Source: Protula sp. h YS-2021 (taxonomy: Eukaryota > Annelida > Polychaeta > Sabellida > Serpulidae). From it: DNA of 64,000 bases. This document shows, piece after piece, positions 12,501-27,500 of this stretch (the stretch's first letter is position 1; each line of letters opens with the position of its first letter). The notes below the pieces were generated by a model that saw nothing but the letters and a program-made list of their open reading frames with translations, did not search any database and was not told the origin of the DNA. Both the position numbers and the translations under genes were made by a program. Where the stretch lies: contig CATKHT010000065.1 in the NCBI GenBank assembly GCA_949752745.1, positions 1-64,000 on the forward strand, in the 5' to 3' direction.

Positions 12501-15500
12501 GTCTAATTTAAAGAATCGAAAAAATGCTCCAAGACCCTCAATGATAATACCCCTTAAGACGGCGGACGTTTACATAGTGGTTATTGTTTCACATGCATTT
12601 ATTCAATATAGTTTCCAAATAAAACATACCTTCATACTGTAGCTAAACTTATGTTTAAATGCCGAACTTACAAGTTCCTATGTTATTATCTGTCTTAGAT
12701 GAAAACATGTTCCTTTGATAATTCTCAAAATACCCCCTAAGATGATGGACAGTTGCTCCACTAAAGGATACTATAAAAACAAAAGCTTTTTTAATTTGCG
12801 ACAATATCAACATAAAAACAATGAAAATGCAACATGCTGACTCTAAATCTGACAAAATAACATCTGTAAATTATAATTATTAGTACCATATTGTTTAATC
12901 TCAATTAAGTTGGCAAATATATGATTTTAAGATCAAGATGAGCAATAGGCCTTAAAACGACGGACAATTCTGCAATTAAAGGTAGATGAACAACGAATGT
13001 TTCTCTGTTTTGTTTAGAAGAAATATCTATAATCTGTCGAAAATCAACAGGTCTACGTCATTATCAAATAAGAATGTATTTTATATATCATTTCAGTAGA
13101 CAAATTGTTTTCAAAACTGTTTTTTCACAAGATACCCCCTAAGATTACGGACAGTAATCTAACTTGAAAAATAATGATGAATATTCAAATAGTCGTTCAT
13201 ATTCAATGAACATGTATACACAAGACCTTCAGATTTGAATAAGTTGTAGTAAAATGTCATATAACTAAAGTTTCAAACCATTTCTCGTGCACAATTTGAA
13301 AATTAGATTTATTATCAAAGATATTTGGATGCTGGCTGGTGCAATTCAGTAGTGCCAAAACATTATCTTGTAGCTAACAAAATTTTCATCCGTTCTAAAT
13401 CTACTAATGCTTCCTCTAAACATTCTTAACAACCTACCCCTAATGTCATGGACAATAATTCCACAACAGATGCATTAATATTTTTCATATCTCATGAGAT
13501 TTTATGACTATTGCTTTCTGAAATAATTATTTTGTAGAAACATTGAGTAAAACAACAGTTTTAAGCCATGATTCATAACAAGACAAGCTTTAGTCTAATT
13601 TAAAGAATCGAAAAAATGCTTCAAGACCCTCAATGATAATACCCCTTAAGACGGCGGACGTTTACATAGTGGTTATTGTTTCAGATGAATTTATTCAATA
13701 TAGTTTCCAAATAAAACATACCTTCATACTGTAACTAAACGTATCTTTAAATGCCGAACTTACAAGTTGCTATGTTATTATCTGTCTTAGATGAAAACGT
13801 GTTCCCTTGATAATTCTCAAAATACCCCCTAAGATGATGGACAGTTGCTTCCTCTAAACGTTCTTTACAACCTATCCCTTATGTCATAGACGGACAATAA
13901 TTCCACAAAAAATAAATCAATATTTTTCATATCTCATGAGATTTTATGACTATTGCATTCTGAATTAATTATTTTGTAGAAATATTGAGTAAAACAACAG
14001 TTTTAAGCCATGATTCATAACAAGATAAGCTTTAGTCTAATTTAAAGAATCGAAAAAATGCTCCAAGACCCTCAATGATAATACCCCTTAAGGCGGCGGA
14101 CGTTTACATAGTGGTTATTGTTTCACATGCATTTATTCAATATAGTTTCCAAATAAAACATACCTTCATACTGTAGCTAAACTTATGTTTAAATGCCGAA
14201 CTTACAAGTTCCTATGTTATTATCTGTCTTAGATGAAAACATGTTCCTTTGATAATTCTCAAAATACCCCCTAAGATCATGGACAGTTGCTCCACTAAAG
14301 GATACTATAAAAACAAAAGCTTTTTTAATTTGCGACAATATCAACACAAAAACAATGAAAATGCAACATGCTGACTCTAAATCTGACAAAATAACATCTG
14401 TAAATTATAATTATTAGTACCATATTGTTTAATCTCAATTAAGTTGGCAAATATATGATTTTAAGATCAAGATGAGCAATAGGCCTTGAAACGACGGACA
14501 ATTCTGCAATTAAAGGTAGATGAACAACGAATGTTTCTCTGTTTTGTTTAGAAGAAATATCTATAATCTGTCGAAAATCAACAGGTCTACATCATTATCA
14601 AATAAGAATGTATTTTATATATCATTTCAGTAGACAAATTGTTTTCAAAACTGTTTTTTCACAAGATACCCCCTAAGATTACGGACAGTAATCTAACTTG
14701 AAAAATAATGATGAATATTCAAATAGTCGTTCATATTCAATGAACATGTATACACAAGACCTTCAGATTTGAATAAGTTGTAGTAAAATGTCATATAACT
14801 AAAGTTTCAAACCATTTCTCGTGCACAATTTGAAAATTAGATTTATTATCAAAGATATTTGGATGCTGGCTGGTGCAATTCAGTAGTGCCAAAACATTAT
14901 CTTGTAGCTAACAAAATTTTCATCCGTTCTAAATCTACTAATGCTTCCTCTAAACATTCTTTACAACCTACCCCTAATGTCATGGACAATAATTCCACAA
15001 CAGATGCATTAATATTTTTCATATCTCATGAGATTTTATGACTATTGCTTTCTGAAATAATTATTTTGTAGAAACATTGAGTAAAACAGCAGTTTTTAGC
15101 TATGATTCATAACAAGACAAGCTTAAGTCTAATTTAAAGAATCGAAAAAATGCTCCAAGACCCTCAACAATAATACCCCTTAAGACGGCGGACGTTTACA
15201 TAGTGGTTATTGTTTCAGATGCATTTATTCAATATGGTATTCAGATCAAACATACCTTCATACTGTAACTAAACGTATCTTTAAATGCCGAACTTACAAG
15301 TTGCTATGTTATTATCTGTCTTAGATGAAAACGTGTTCCCTTGATAATTCTCAAAATACCCCCTAAGATGATGGACAGTTGCTTCCTCTAAACGTTCTTT
15401 ACAGCCTATCCCTTATGTCATGGACGGACAATAATTCCACAAAAAATAAATCAATATTTTTCATTTTTATGAGATTTTATGACTATTGCATTCTGAATTA

Positions 15501-18500
15501 ATTATTTTGTAGAAATATTGAGTAAAACAACAGTTTTAAGCCATGATTCATAACAAGACAAGCTTTAGTCTAATTTAAAGAATCGAAAAAATGCTCCAAG
15601 ACCCTCAATGATAATACCCCTTAAGACGGCGGACGTTTACATAGTGGTTATTGTTTCAGATGAATTTATTCAATATAGTTTCCAAATAAAACATACCTTC
15701 ATACTGTAACTAAACGTATCTTTAAATGCCGAACTTACAAGTTGCTATGTTATTATCTGTCTTAGATGAAAACGTGTTCCCTTGATAATTCTCAAAATAC
15801 CCCCTAAGATGATGGACAGTTGCTTCCTCTAAACGTTCTTTACAACCTATCCCTTATGTCATAGACGGACAATAATTCCACAAAAAATAAATCAATATTT
15901 TTCATATCTCATGAGATTTTATGACTATTGCATTCTGAATTAATTATTTTGTAGAAATATTGAGTAAAACAACAGTTTTAAGCCATGGTTTATAACAAGA
16001 TAAGCTTTAGTCTAATTTAAAGAATCGAAAAAATGCTTCAAGACCCTCAATGATAATACCCCTTAAGACGGCGGACGTTTACATAGTGGTTATTGTTTCA
16101 CATGCATTTATTCAATATAGTTTCCAAATAAAACATACCTTCATACTGTAGCTAAACTTATGTTTAAATGCCGAACTTACAAGTTCCTATGTTATTATCT
16201 GTCTTAGATGAAAACATGTTCCTTTGATAATTCTCAAAATACCCCCTAAGATCATGGACAGTTGCTCCACTAAAGGATACTATAAAAACAAAAGCTTTTT
16301 TAATTTGCGACAATATCAACACAAAAACAATGAAAATGCAACATGCTGACTCTAAATCTGACAAAATAACATCTGTAAATTATAATTATTAGTACCATAT
16401 TGTTTAATCTCAATTAAGTTGGCAAATATATGATTTTAAGATCAAGATGAGCAATAGGCCTTAAAACGACGGACAATTCTGCAATTAAAGGTAGATGAAC
16501 AACGAATGTTTCTCTGTTTTGTTTAGAAGAAATATCTATAATCTGTCGAAAATCAACAGGTCTACATCATTATCAAATAAGAATGTATTTTATATATCAT
16601 TTCAGTAGACAAATTGTTTTCAAAACTGTTTTTTCACAAGATACCCCCTAAGATTACGGACAGTAATCTAACTTGAAAAATAATGATGAATATTCAAATA
16701 GTCGTTCATATTCAATGAACATGTATACACAAGACCTTCAGATTTGAATAAGTTGTAGTAAAATGTCATATAACTAAAGTTTCAAACCATTTCTCGTGCA
16801 CAATTTGAAAATTAGATTTATTATCAAAGATATTTGGATGCTGGCTGGTGCAATTCAGTAGTGCCAAAACATTATCTTGTAGCTAACAAAATTTTCATCC
16901 GTTCTAAATCTACTAATGCTTCCTCTAAACATTCTTAACAACCTACCCCTAATGTCATGGACAATAATTCCACAACAGATGCATTAATATTTTTCATATC
17001 TCATGAGATTTTATGACTATTGCTTTCTGAAATAATTATTTTGTAGAAACATTGAGTAAAACAACAGTTTTAAGCCATGATTCATAACAAGACAAGCTTT
17101 AGTCTAATTTAAAGAATCGAAAAAATGCTTCAAGACCCTCAATGATAATACCCCTTAAGACGGCGGACGTTTACATAGTGGTTATTGTTTCAGATGAATT
17201 TATTCAATATAGTTTCCAAATAAAACATACCTTCACACTGTAACTAAACGTATCTTTAAATGCCGAACTTACAAGTTGCTATGTTATTATCTGTCTTAGA
17301 TGAAAACGTGTTCCCTTGATAATTCTCAAAATACCCCCTAAGATGATGGACAGTTGCTTCCTCTAAACGTTCTTTACAACCTATCCCTTATGTCATAGAC
17401 GGACAATAATTCCACAAAAAATAAATCAATATTTTTCATATCTCATGAGATTTTATGACTATTGCATTCTGAGTTAATTATTTTGTAGAAATATTGAGTA
17501 AAACAACAGTTTTAAGCCATGGTTTATAACAAGATAAGCTTTAGTCTAATTTAAAGAATCGAAAAAATGCTCCAAGACCCTCAATGATAATACCCCTTAA
17601 GACGGCGGACGTTTACATAGTGGTTATTGTTTCACATGCATTTATTCAATATAGTTTCCAAATAAAACATACCTTCATACTGTAGCTAAACTTATGTTTA
17701 AATGCCGAACTTACAAGTTCCTATGTTATTATCTGTCTTAGATGAAAACATGTTCCTTTGATAATTCTCAAAATACCCCCTAAGATGATGGACAGTTGCT
17801 CCACTAAAGGATACTATAAAAACAAAAGCTTTTTTAATTTGCGACAATATCAACATAAAAACAATGAAAATGCAACATGCTGACTCTAAATCTGACAAAA
17901 TAACATCTGTAAATTATAATTATTAGTACCATATTGTTTAATCTCAATTAAGTTGGCAAATATATGATTTTAAGATCAAGATGAGCAATAGGCCTTAAAA
18001 CGACGGACAATTCTGCAATTAAAGGTAGATGAACAACGAATGTTTCTCTGTTTTGTTTAGAAGAAATATCTATAATCTGTCGAAAATCAACAGGTCTACG
18101 TCATTATCAAATAAGAATGTATTTTATATATCATTTCAGTAGACAAATTGTTTTCAAAACTGTTTTTTCACAAGATACCCCCTAAGATTACGGACAGTAA
18201 TCTACCTTGAAAAATAATGATGAATATTCAAATAGTCGTTCATATTCAATGAACATGTATACACAAGACCTTCAGATTTGAATAAGTTGCAGTAAAATGT
18301 CATATAACTAAAGTTTCAAACCATTTCTCGTGCACAATTTGAAAATTAGATTTATTATCAAAGATATTTGGATGCTGGCTGGTGCAATTCAGTAGTGCCA
18401 AAACATTATCTTGTAGCTAACAAAATTTTCATCCGTTCTAAATCTACTAATGCTTCCTCTAAACATTCTTAACAACCTACCCCTAATGTCATGGACAATA

Positions 18501-21500
18501 ATTCCACAACAGATGCATTAATATTTTTCATATCTCATGAGATTTTATGACTATTGCTTTCTGAAATAATTATTTTGTAGAAACATTGAGTAAAACAACA
18601 GTTTTAAGCCATGATTCATAACAAGACAAGCTTTAGTCTAATTTAAAGAATCGAAAAAATGCTTCAAGACCCTCAATGATAATACCCCTTAAGACGGCGG
18701 ACGTTTACATAGTGGTTATTGTTTCAGATGAATTTATTCAATATAGTTTCCAAATAAAACATACCTTCATACTGTAACTAAACGTATCTTTAAATGCCGA
18801 ACTTACAAGTTGCTATGTTATTATCTGTCTTAGATGAAAACGTGTTCCCTTGATAATTCTCAAAATACCCCCTAAGATGATGGACAGTTGCTTCCTCTAA
18901 ACGTTCTTTACAACCTATCCCTTATGTCATAGACGGACAATAATTCCACAAAAAATAAATCAATATTTTTCATATCTCATGAGATTTTATGACTATTGCA
19001 TTCTGAATTAATTATTTTGTAGAAATATTGAGTAAAACAACAGTTTTAAGCCATGATTCATAACAAGATAAGCTTTAGTCTAATTTAAAGAATCGAAAAA
19101 ATGCTCCAAGACCCTCAATGATAATACCCCTTAAGACGGCGGACGTTTACATAGTGGTTATTGTTTCACATGCATTTATTCAATATAGTTTCCAAATAAA
19201 ACATACCTTCATACTGTAGCTAAACTTATGTTTAAATGCCGAACTTACAAGTTCCTATGTTATTATCTGTCTTAGATGAAAACATGTTCCTTTGATAATT
19301 CTCAAAATACCCCCTAAGATCATGGACAGTTGCTCCACTAAAGGATACTATAAAAACAAAAGCTTTTTTAATTTGCGACAATATCAACACAAAAACAATG
19401 AAAATGCAACATGCTGACTCTAAATCTGACAAAATAACATCTGTAAATTATAATTATTAGTACCATATTGTTTAATCTCAATTAAGTTGGCAAATATATG
19501 ATTTTAAGATCAAGATGAGCAATAGGCCTTAAAACGACGGACAATTCTGCAATTAAAGGTAGATGAACAACGAATGTTTCTCTGTTTTGTTTAGAAGAAA
19601 TATCTATAATCTGTCGAAAATCAACAGGTCTACGTCATTATCAAATAAGAATGTATTTTATATATCATTTCAGTAGACAAATTGTTTTCAAAACTGTTTT
19701 TTCACAAGATACCCCCTAAGATTACGGACAGTAATCTAACTTGAAAAATAATGATGAATATTCAAATAGTCGTTCATATTCAATGAACATGTATACACAA
19801 GACCTTCAGATTTGAATAAGTTGTAGTAAAATGTCATCTAACTAAAGTTTCAAACCATTCCTCGTGCACAATTTGAAAATTAGATTTATTATCAAAGATA
19901 TTTGGATGCTGGCTGGTGCAATTCAGTAGTGCCAAAACATTATCTTGTAGCTAACAAAATTTTCATCCGTTCTAAATCTACTAATGCTTCCTCTAAACAT
20001 TCTTTACAACCTACCCCTAATGTCATGGACAATAATTCCACAACAGATGCATTAATATTTTTCATATCTCATGAGATTTTATGACTATTGCTTTCTGAAT
20101 TAATTATTTTGTAGAAATATTGAGTAAAACAGCAGTTTTTAGCTATGATTCATAACAAGACAAGCTTTAGTCTAATTTAAAGAATCGAAAAAATGCTCCA
20201 AGACCCTCAACAATAATACCCCTTAAGACGGCGGACGTTTACATAGTGGTTATTGTTTCACATGCATTTATTCAATATAGTTTCCAAATAAAACATACCT
20301 TCATACTGTAACTAAACGTATCTTTAAATGCCGAACTTACAAGTTGCTATGTTATTATCTGTCTTAGATGAAAACGTGTTCCCTTGATAATTCTCAAAAT
20401 ACCCCCTAAGATGATGGACAGTTGCTTCCTCTAAACGTTCTTTACAACCTATCCCTTATGTCATAGACGGACAATAATTCCACAAAAAATAAATCAATAT
20501 TTTTCATATCTCATGAGATTTTATGACTATTGCATTCTGAATTAATTATTTTGTAGAAATATTGAGTAAAACAACAGTTTTAAGCCATGATTTATAACAA
20601 GATAAGCTTTAGTCTAATTTAAAGAATCGAAAAAATGCTCCAAGACCCTCAACGATAATACCCCTTAAGTCGGCGGACGTTTACATAGTGGTTATTGTTT
20701 CACATGCATTTATTCAATATAGTTCCCAAATAAAACATACCTTCATACTGTAGCTAAACTTATGTTTAAATGCCGAACTTACAAGTTCCTATGTTATTAT
20801 CTGTCTTACATGAAAACATGTTCCTTTGATAATTCTCAAAATACCCCCTAAGATCATGGACAGCTACTAAACTAAAGGATACTATAAAAAGAAAAGCTTT
20901 TTCAATTTGCGAAAATATCAACACGTAAACAATCAAAATGCAACATGCTGTCTCCAAGTCTGACAAAATAACACCTGTAACTTATAATTCTTAGTACCAT
21001 ATTGTTTAATCTCAATTAAGTTGGCAAACATATGATTTTAACATCAAGATGAGCAATAGCCCTTAAAACGACGGACAATTCTGCAATTAATGGTCGATGA
21101 ACAACGAATGTTTCTCTGTTTTGTTTAGAAGAAATATCTATAATCTGTCGAAAATCAACAGGTCTACAACATTATCCAATAAGATTGTATTTTATATATC
21201 ATTTCAGTAGACAAATTGTTTTCAAAACTGCTTTTTCACAAGATACCCCCTAAGATTACGGACAGTAATCTACCTTGAAAAATGATGATGAATATTCAAA
21301 TATTCGTTCATATTCAATGAACATGTATACACAAGACCTTCAGCTTGAAATATGTTGTAGTAAAATGTCATATAACTAAAGTTTCAAACCATTTCTCGTT
21401 CACAATTTGAAAATTAGATTTATTATCAAAGATATTTGGATGCTGGCTGGCACAATTCAGTAGTGCTAAACATTATCTTGTAGCTAACAACCTTGTCATC

Positions 21501-24500
21501 CGTTCTAAGTCTACTAATGCTTCCTCTAAACATTCTTTACAACCTATCCCTAATGTCATGGACAATAATTCCACAAAAATAAATCAATATTTTTCATATC
21601 TCATGAGATTTTATGACTATTGCTTTCTGAAATAATTATTTTGTAGAAACATTGAGTAAAACAACAGTTTTAAGCCATGATTCATAACAAGACAAGCTTA
21701 AGTCTAATTTAAAGAATCGAAAAAATGCTCCAAGACCCTCAACAATAATACCCCTTAAGACGGCGGACGTTTACATAGTGGTTATTGTTTCAGATGCATT
21801 TATTCAATATGGTATTCAGATCAAACATACCTTCATACTGTAACTAAACGTATCTTTAAATGCCGAACTTACAAGTTGCTGTGTTATTATCTGTCTTAGA
21901 TGAAAACGTGTTCCCTTGATAATTCTCAAAATACCCCCTAAGATGATGGACAGTTGCTTCCTCTAAACGTTCTTTACAACCTATCCCTTATGTCATGGAC
22001 GGACAATAATTCCACAAAAAATAAATCAATATTTTTCATTTTTATGAGATTTTATGAGTATTGCATTCTGAATTAATTATTTTGTAGAAATATTGAGTAA
22101 AACAGCAGTTTTTAGCTATGATTCATAACAAGATAAGCTTAAGTCTAATTTAAAGAATCGTAAAAATGCTCCAAGACCCTCAACAATAGTACCCTTAAGA
22201 CGGCGGACGTTTACATAGTGGTTATTGTTTCAGATGCATTTATTCAATATGGTTTTCAGATCAAACATACCTTCATACTGTAGCTAAACTTATGTTTAAA
22301 TGCCGAACGTACAAGTTCTATGTTATTATCTGTCATAGCTGAAAACGTTCCCTTGATAATTGTCAAAATACCCCCTAAGATGATGGAGAGTTGCTTCATT
22401 AAAGGATACTATAAAAACAAAAGGTTTTTCAATTTGCGACAATAACAACACAAAAACAATCAAAATGCAACATGCTGACTGTAAATCTGACAAAATAACA
22501 CCTGTAAATTATAATTATTCGTACCATATTGTTTAATCTCAATTAAGTTGGCAAACATATGATTTTAAGATCAAGATGAGCAATAGCCCTTAAAACGACG
22601 GACATTTCTGCAATTAAAGGTCGATGAACAACGAATGTTTCTCTGTTTTTTTTAGAAGAAATATCTATGATCCGTCGAAAATGAACAGGTTTACATCATT
22701 ATCCAATAAGATTGTATTTGATATATCATTTCAGTAGACAAATTGTTTTCAAAACTGTTTTTTCACAAGATACCCTCTATGATTACGGACAGTAATCTAA
22801 CTTGAAAAATAATGATGAATATTCAAATATTCGTTCATATTCAATGAACATGTATACACAAGACCTTCAGATTTGAATAAGTTGTAGTAAAAGGTCATAT
22901 AACTAAAGTTTCAAACCATATCTCGTGCACAATTTGACAATTAGATTTATTATCAAAGATATTTGGATGCTGGCTGGCACAATTCAGTAGTGCCAAAACA
23001 TTATCTTGTAGCTAACAAAATTTTCATCCGTTCTAAATCTACTAATGCTTCCTCTAAACATTCTTTACAACCTACCCCTAATGTCATGGACAATAATTCC
23101 ACAACAGATGCAGTTCTATGTTATTATCTGTCATAGATGAAAACGTTCCCTTGATAATTGTCAAAATACCCCCTGAGATGATGGACAGTTGCTTCATTAA
23201 AGGATACTATAAAAACAAAAGCTTTTTCAATTTGCGACAATAACAACACAAAAACAATCAAAATGCAACATGCTGACTGTAAATCTGACAAAATAACACC
23301 TGTAAATTATAATTATTCGTACCATATTGTTTAATCTCAATTAAGTTGGCAAACATATGATTTTAAGATCAAGATGAGCAATAGCCCTTAAAACGACGGA
23401 CATTTCTGCAATTAAAGGTCGATGAACAACGAATGTTTCTCTGTTTTTTTAGAAGAAATATCTATGATCTGTCGAAAATGAACAGGTTTACATCATTATC
23501 CAATAAGATTGTATTTGATATATCATTTCAGTAGACAAATTGTTTTCAAAACTGTTTTTTCACAAGATACCCCCTATGATTACGGACAGTAATCTAACTT
23601 GAAAAATAATGATAAATATTCAAATATTCGTTCATATTCAATGAACATGTATACACAAGACCTTCAGATTTGAATGAGTTGTAGTAAAAGGTCATATAAC
23701 TAAAGTTTCAAACCATATCTCGTGCACAATTTGAAAATTAGATTTATTATCAAAGATATTTGGATGCTGGCTGGCACAATTCAGTAGTGCCAAAACATTA
23801 TCTTGTAGCTAACAAAATTTTCATCCGTTCTAAATCTACTAATGCTTCCTCTAAACATTCTTTACAACCTACTCCTAATGTCATGGACAATAATTCCACA
23901 ACAGATGCATTAATATTTTTCATATCTCATGAGATTTTATGACTATTGCATTCTGAATTAATTATTTTGTAGAAATATTGAGTAAAACAACAGTTTTAAG
24001 CCATGGTTTATAACAAGATAAGCTTTAGTCTAATTTAAAGAATCGAAAAAATGCTCCAAGACCCTCAATGATAATACCCCTTAAGACGGCGGACGTTTAC
24101 ATAGTGGTTATTGTTTTCGATGAATTTATTCATTATAGTTTCCAAATAAAACATACCTTCATACTGTAGCTAAACTTATGTTTAAATGCCGAACTTATAA
24201 GTTCCTATGTTATTATCTGTCTTAGATGAAAACATGTTCCTTTGATAATTCTCAAAATACCCCCTAAGATGATGGACAGTTGCTTCACTAAAGGATACTA
24301 TAAAAACAAAAGCTTTTTTAATTTGCGACAATAACAACACAAAAACAATCAAAATGCAACATGCTGACTCTAAATCTGACAAAATAACATCTGTAAATTA
24401 TAATTATTAGTACCATATTGTTTAATCTCAATTAAGTTGGCAAACATATGATTTTAAGATCAAGATGAGCAATAGCCCTTAAAACGACGGACATTTCTGC

Positions 24501-27500
24501 AATTAAAGGTCGATGAACAACGAATGTTTCTCTGTTTTTTTAGAAGAAATATCTATGATCTGTCGAAAATGAACAGGTTTACATCATTATCCAATAAGAT
24601 TGTATTTGATATATCATTTCAGTAGACAAATTGTTTTCAAAACTGTTTTTTCACAAGATACCCCCTATGATTACGGACAGTAATCTAACTTGAAAAATAA
24701 TGATGAATATTCAAATATTCGTTCATATTCAATGAACATGTATACACAAGACCTTCAGATTTGAATAAGTTGTAGTAAAAGGTCATATAACTAAAGTTTC
24801 AAACCATATCTCGTGCACAATTTGAAAATTAGATTTATTATCAAAGATATTTGGATGCTGGCTGGCACAATTCAGTAGTGCCAAAACATTATCTTGTAGC
24901 TAACAAAATTTTCATCCGTTCTAAATCTACTAATGCTTCCTCTAAACATTCTTTACAACCTACTCCTAATGTCATGGACAATAATTCCACAACAGATGCA
25001 TTAATATTTTTCATATCTCATGAGATTTTATGACTATTGCATTCTGAATTAATTATTTTGTAGAAATATTGAGTAAAACAACAGTTTTAAGCCATGGTTT
25101 ATAACAAGATAAGCTTTAGTCTAATTTAAAGAATCGAAAAAATGCTCCAAGACCCTCAATGATAATACCCCTTAAGACGGCGGACGTTTACATAGTGGTT
25201 ATTGTTTTCGATGAATTTATTCATTATAGTTTCCAAATAAAACATACCTTCATACTGTAGCTAAACTTATGTTTAAATGCCGAACTTATAAGTTCCTATG
25301 TTATTATCTGTCTTAGATGAAAACATGTTCCTTTGATAATTCTCAAAATACCCCCTAAGATGATGGACAGTTGCTTCACTAAAGGATACTATAAAAACAA
25401 AAGCTTTTTTAATTTGCGACAATAACAACACAAAAACAATCAAAATGCAACATGCTGACTCTAAATCTGACAAAATAACATCTGTAAATTATAATTATTA
25501 GTACCATATTGTTTAATCTCAATTAAGTTGGCAAACATATGATTTTAAGATCAAGATGAGCAATAGCCCTTAAAACGACGGACAATTCTGCAATCAAAGG
25601 TCGATGAACAACGAATGTTTCTCTGTTTTGTTTAGAAGAAATATCTATAATCTGTCGAAAATCAACAGGTCTACATCATTATCAAATAAGAATGTATTTT
25701 ATATATCATTTCAGTAGACAAATTGTTTTCAAAACTGCTTTTTCACAAGATACCCCCTAAGATTACGGACAGTAATCTACCTTGAAAAATGATGATGAAT
25801 ATTCAAATATTCGTTCATATTCAATGAACATGTATACACAAGACCTTCAGCTTGAAATATGTTGTAGTAAAATGTCATATAACTAAAGTTTCAAACCATT
25901 TCTCGTTCACAATTTGAAAATTAGATTTATTATCAAAGATATTTGGATGCTGGCTGGCACAATTCAGTAGTGCTAAACATTATCTTGTAGCTAACAACCT
26001 TGTCATCCGTTCTAAGTCTACTAATGCTTCCTCTAAACATTCTTTACAACCTATCCCTAATGTCATGGACAATAATTCCACAAAAATAAATTAATATTTT
26101 TCATTTTTTATTACTATTGCATTCTGAATTAATTATTTTGTAGAAATATTGAGTAAAACAACAGTTTTTAGCTATGATTCATAACAAGACAAGCTTAAGT
26201 CTAATTTAAAGAATCGAAAAAATGCTCCAAGACCCTCAACAATAATACCCCTTAAGACGGCGGACGTTTACATAGTGGTTATTGTTTCAGATGCATTTAT
26301 TCAATATGGTATTCAGATCAAACATACCTTCATACTGTAACTAAACGTATCTTTAAATGCCGAACTTACAAGTTGCTATGTTATTATCTGTCTTAGATGA
26401 AAACGTGTTCCCTTGATAATTCTCAAAATACCCCCTAAGATGATGGACAGTTGCTTCCTCTAAACGTTCTTTACAACCTATCCCTTATGTCATAGACGGA
26501 CAATAATTCCACAAAAAATAAATCAATATTTTTCATATCTCATGAGATTTTATGACTATTGCATTCTGAATTAATTATTTTGTAGAAATATTGAGTAAAA
26601 CAACAGTTTTAAGCCATGATTCATAACAAGATAAGCTTTAGTCTAATTTAAAGAATCGAAAAAATGCTCCAAGACCCTCAATGATAATACCCCTTAAGAC
26701 GGCGGACGTTTACATAGTGGTTATTGTTTCACATGCATTTATTCAATATAGTTTCCAAATAAAACATACCTTCATACTGTAGCTAAACTTATGTTTAAAT
26801 GCCGAACATACAAGTTCCTATGTTATTATATGTCGTAGATGAAAACATGTTCCTTTGATAATTCTCAAAATACCCCCTAAGATCATGGACAGCTACTAAA
26901 CTAAAGGATACTATAAAAAGAAAAGCTTTTTCAATTTGCGAAAATATCAACACGTAAACAATCAAAATGCAACATGCTGTCTCCAAGTCTGACAAAATAA
27001 CACCTGTAAATTATAATTCTTAGTACCATATTGTTTAATCTCAATTAAGTTGGCAAACATATGATTTTAACATCAAGATGAGCAATAGCCCTTAAAACGA
27101 CGGACAATTCTGCAATTAATGGTCGATGAACAACGAATGTTTCTGTGTTTTGTTTAGAAGAAATATCTATAATCTGTCGAAAATCAACAGGTCTACAACA
27201 TTATCCAATAAGATTGTATTTTATATATCATTTCAGTAGACAAATTGTTTTCAAAACTGCTTTTTCACAAGATACCCCCTAAGATTACGGACAGTAATCT
27301 ACCTTGAAAAATGATGATGAATATTCAAATATTCGTTCATATTCAATGAACATGTATACACAAGACCTTCAGCTTGAAATATGTTGTAGTAAAATGTCAT
27401 ATAACTAAAGTTTCAAACCATTTCTCGTTCACAAGTTGAAAATTAGATTTATTATCAAAGATATTTGGATGCTGGCTGGCACAATTCAGTAGTGCTAAAC

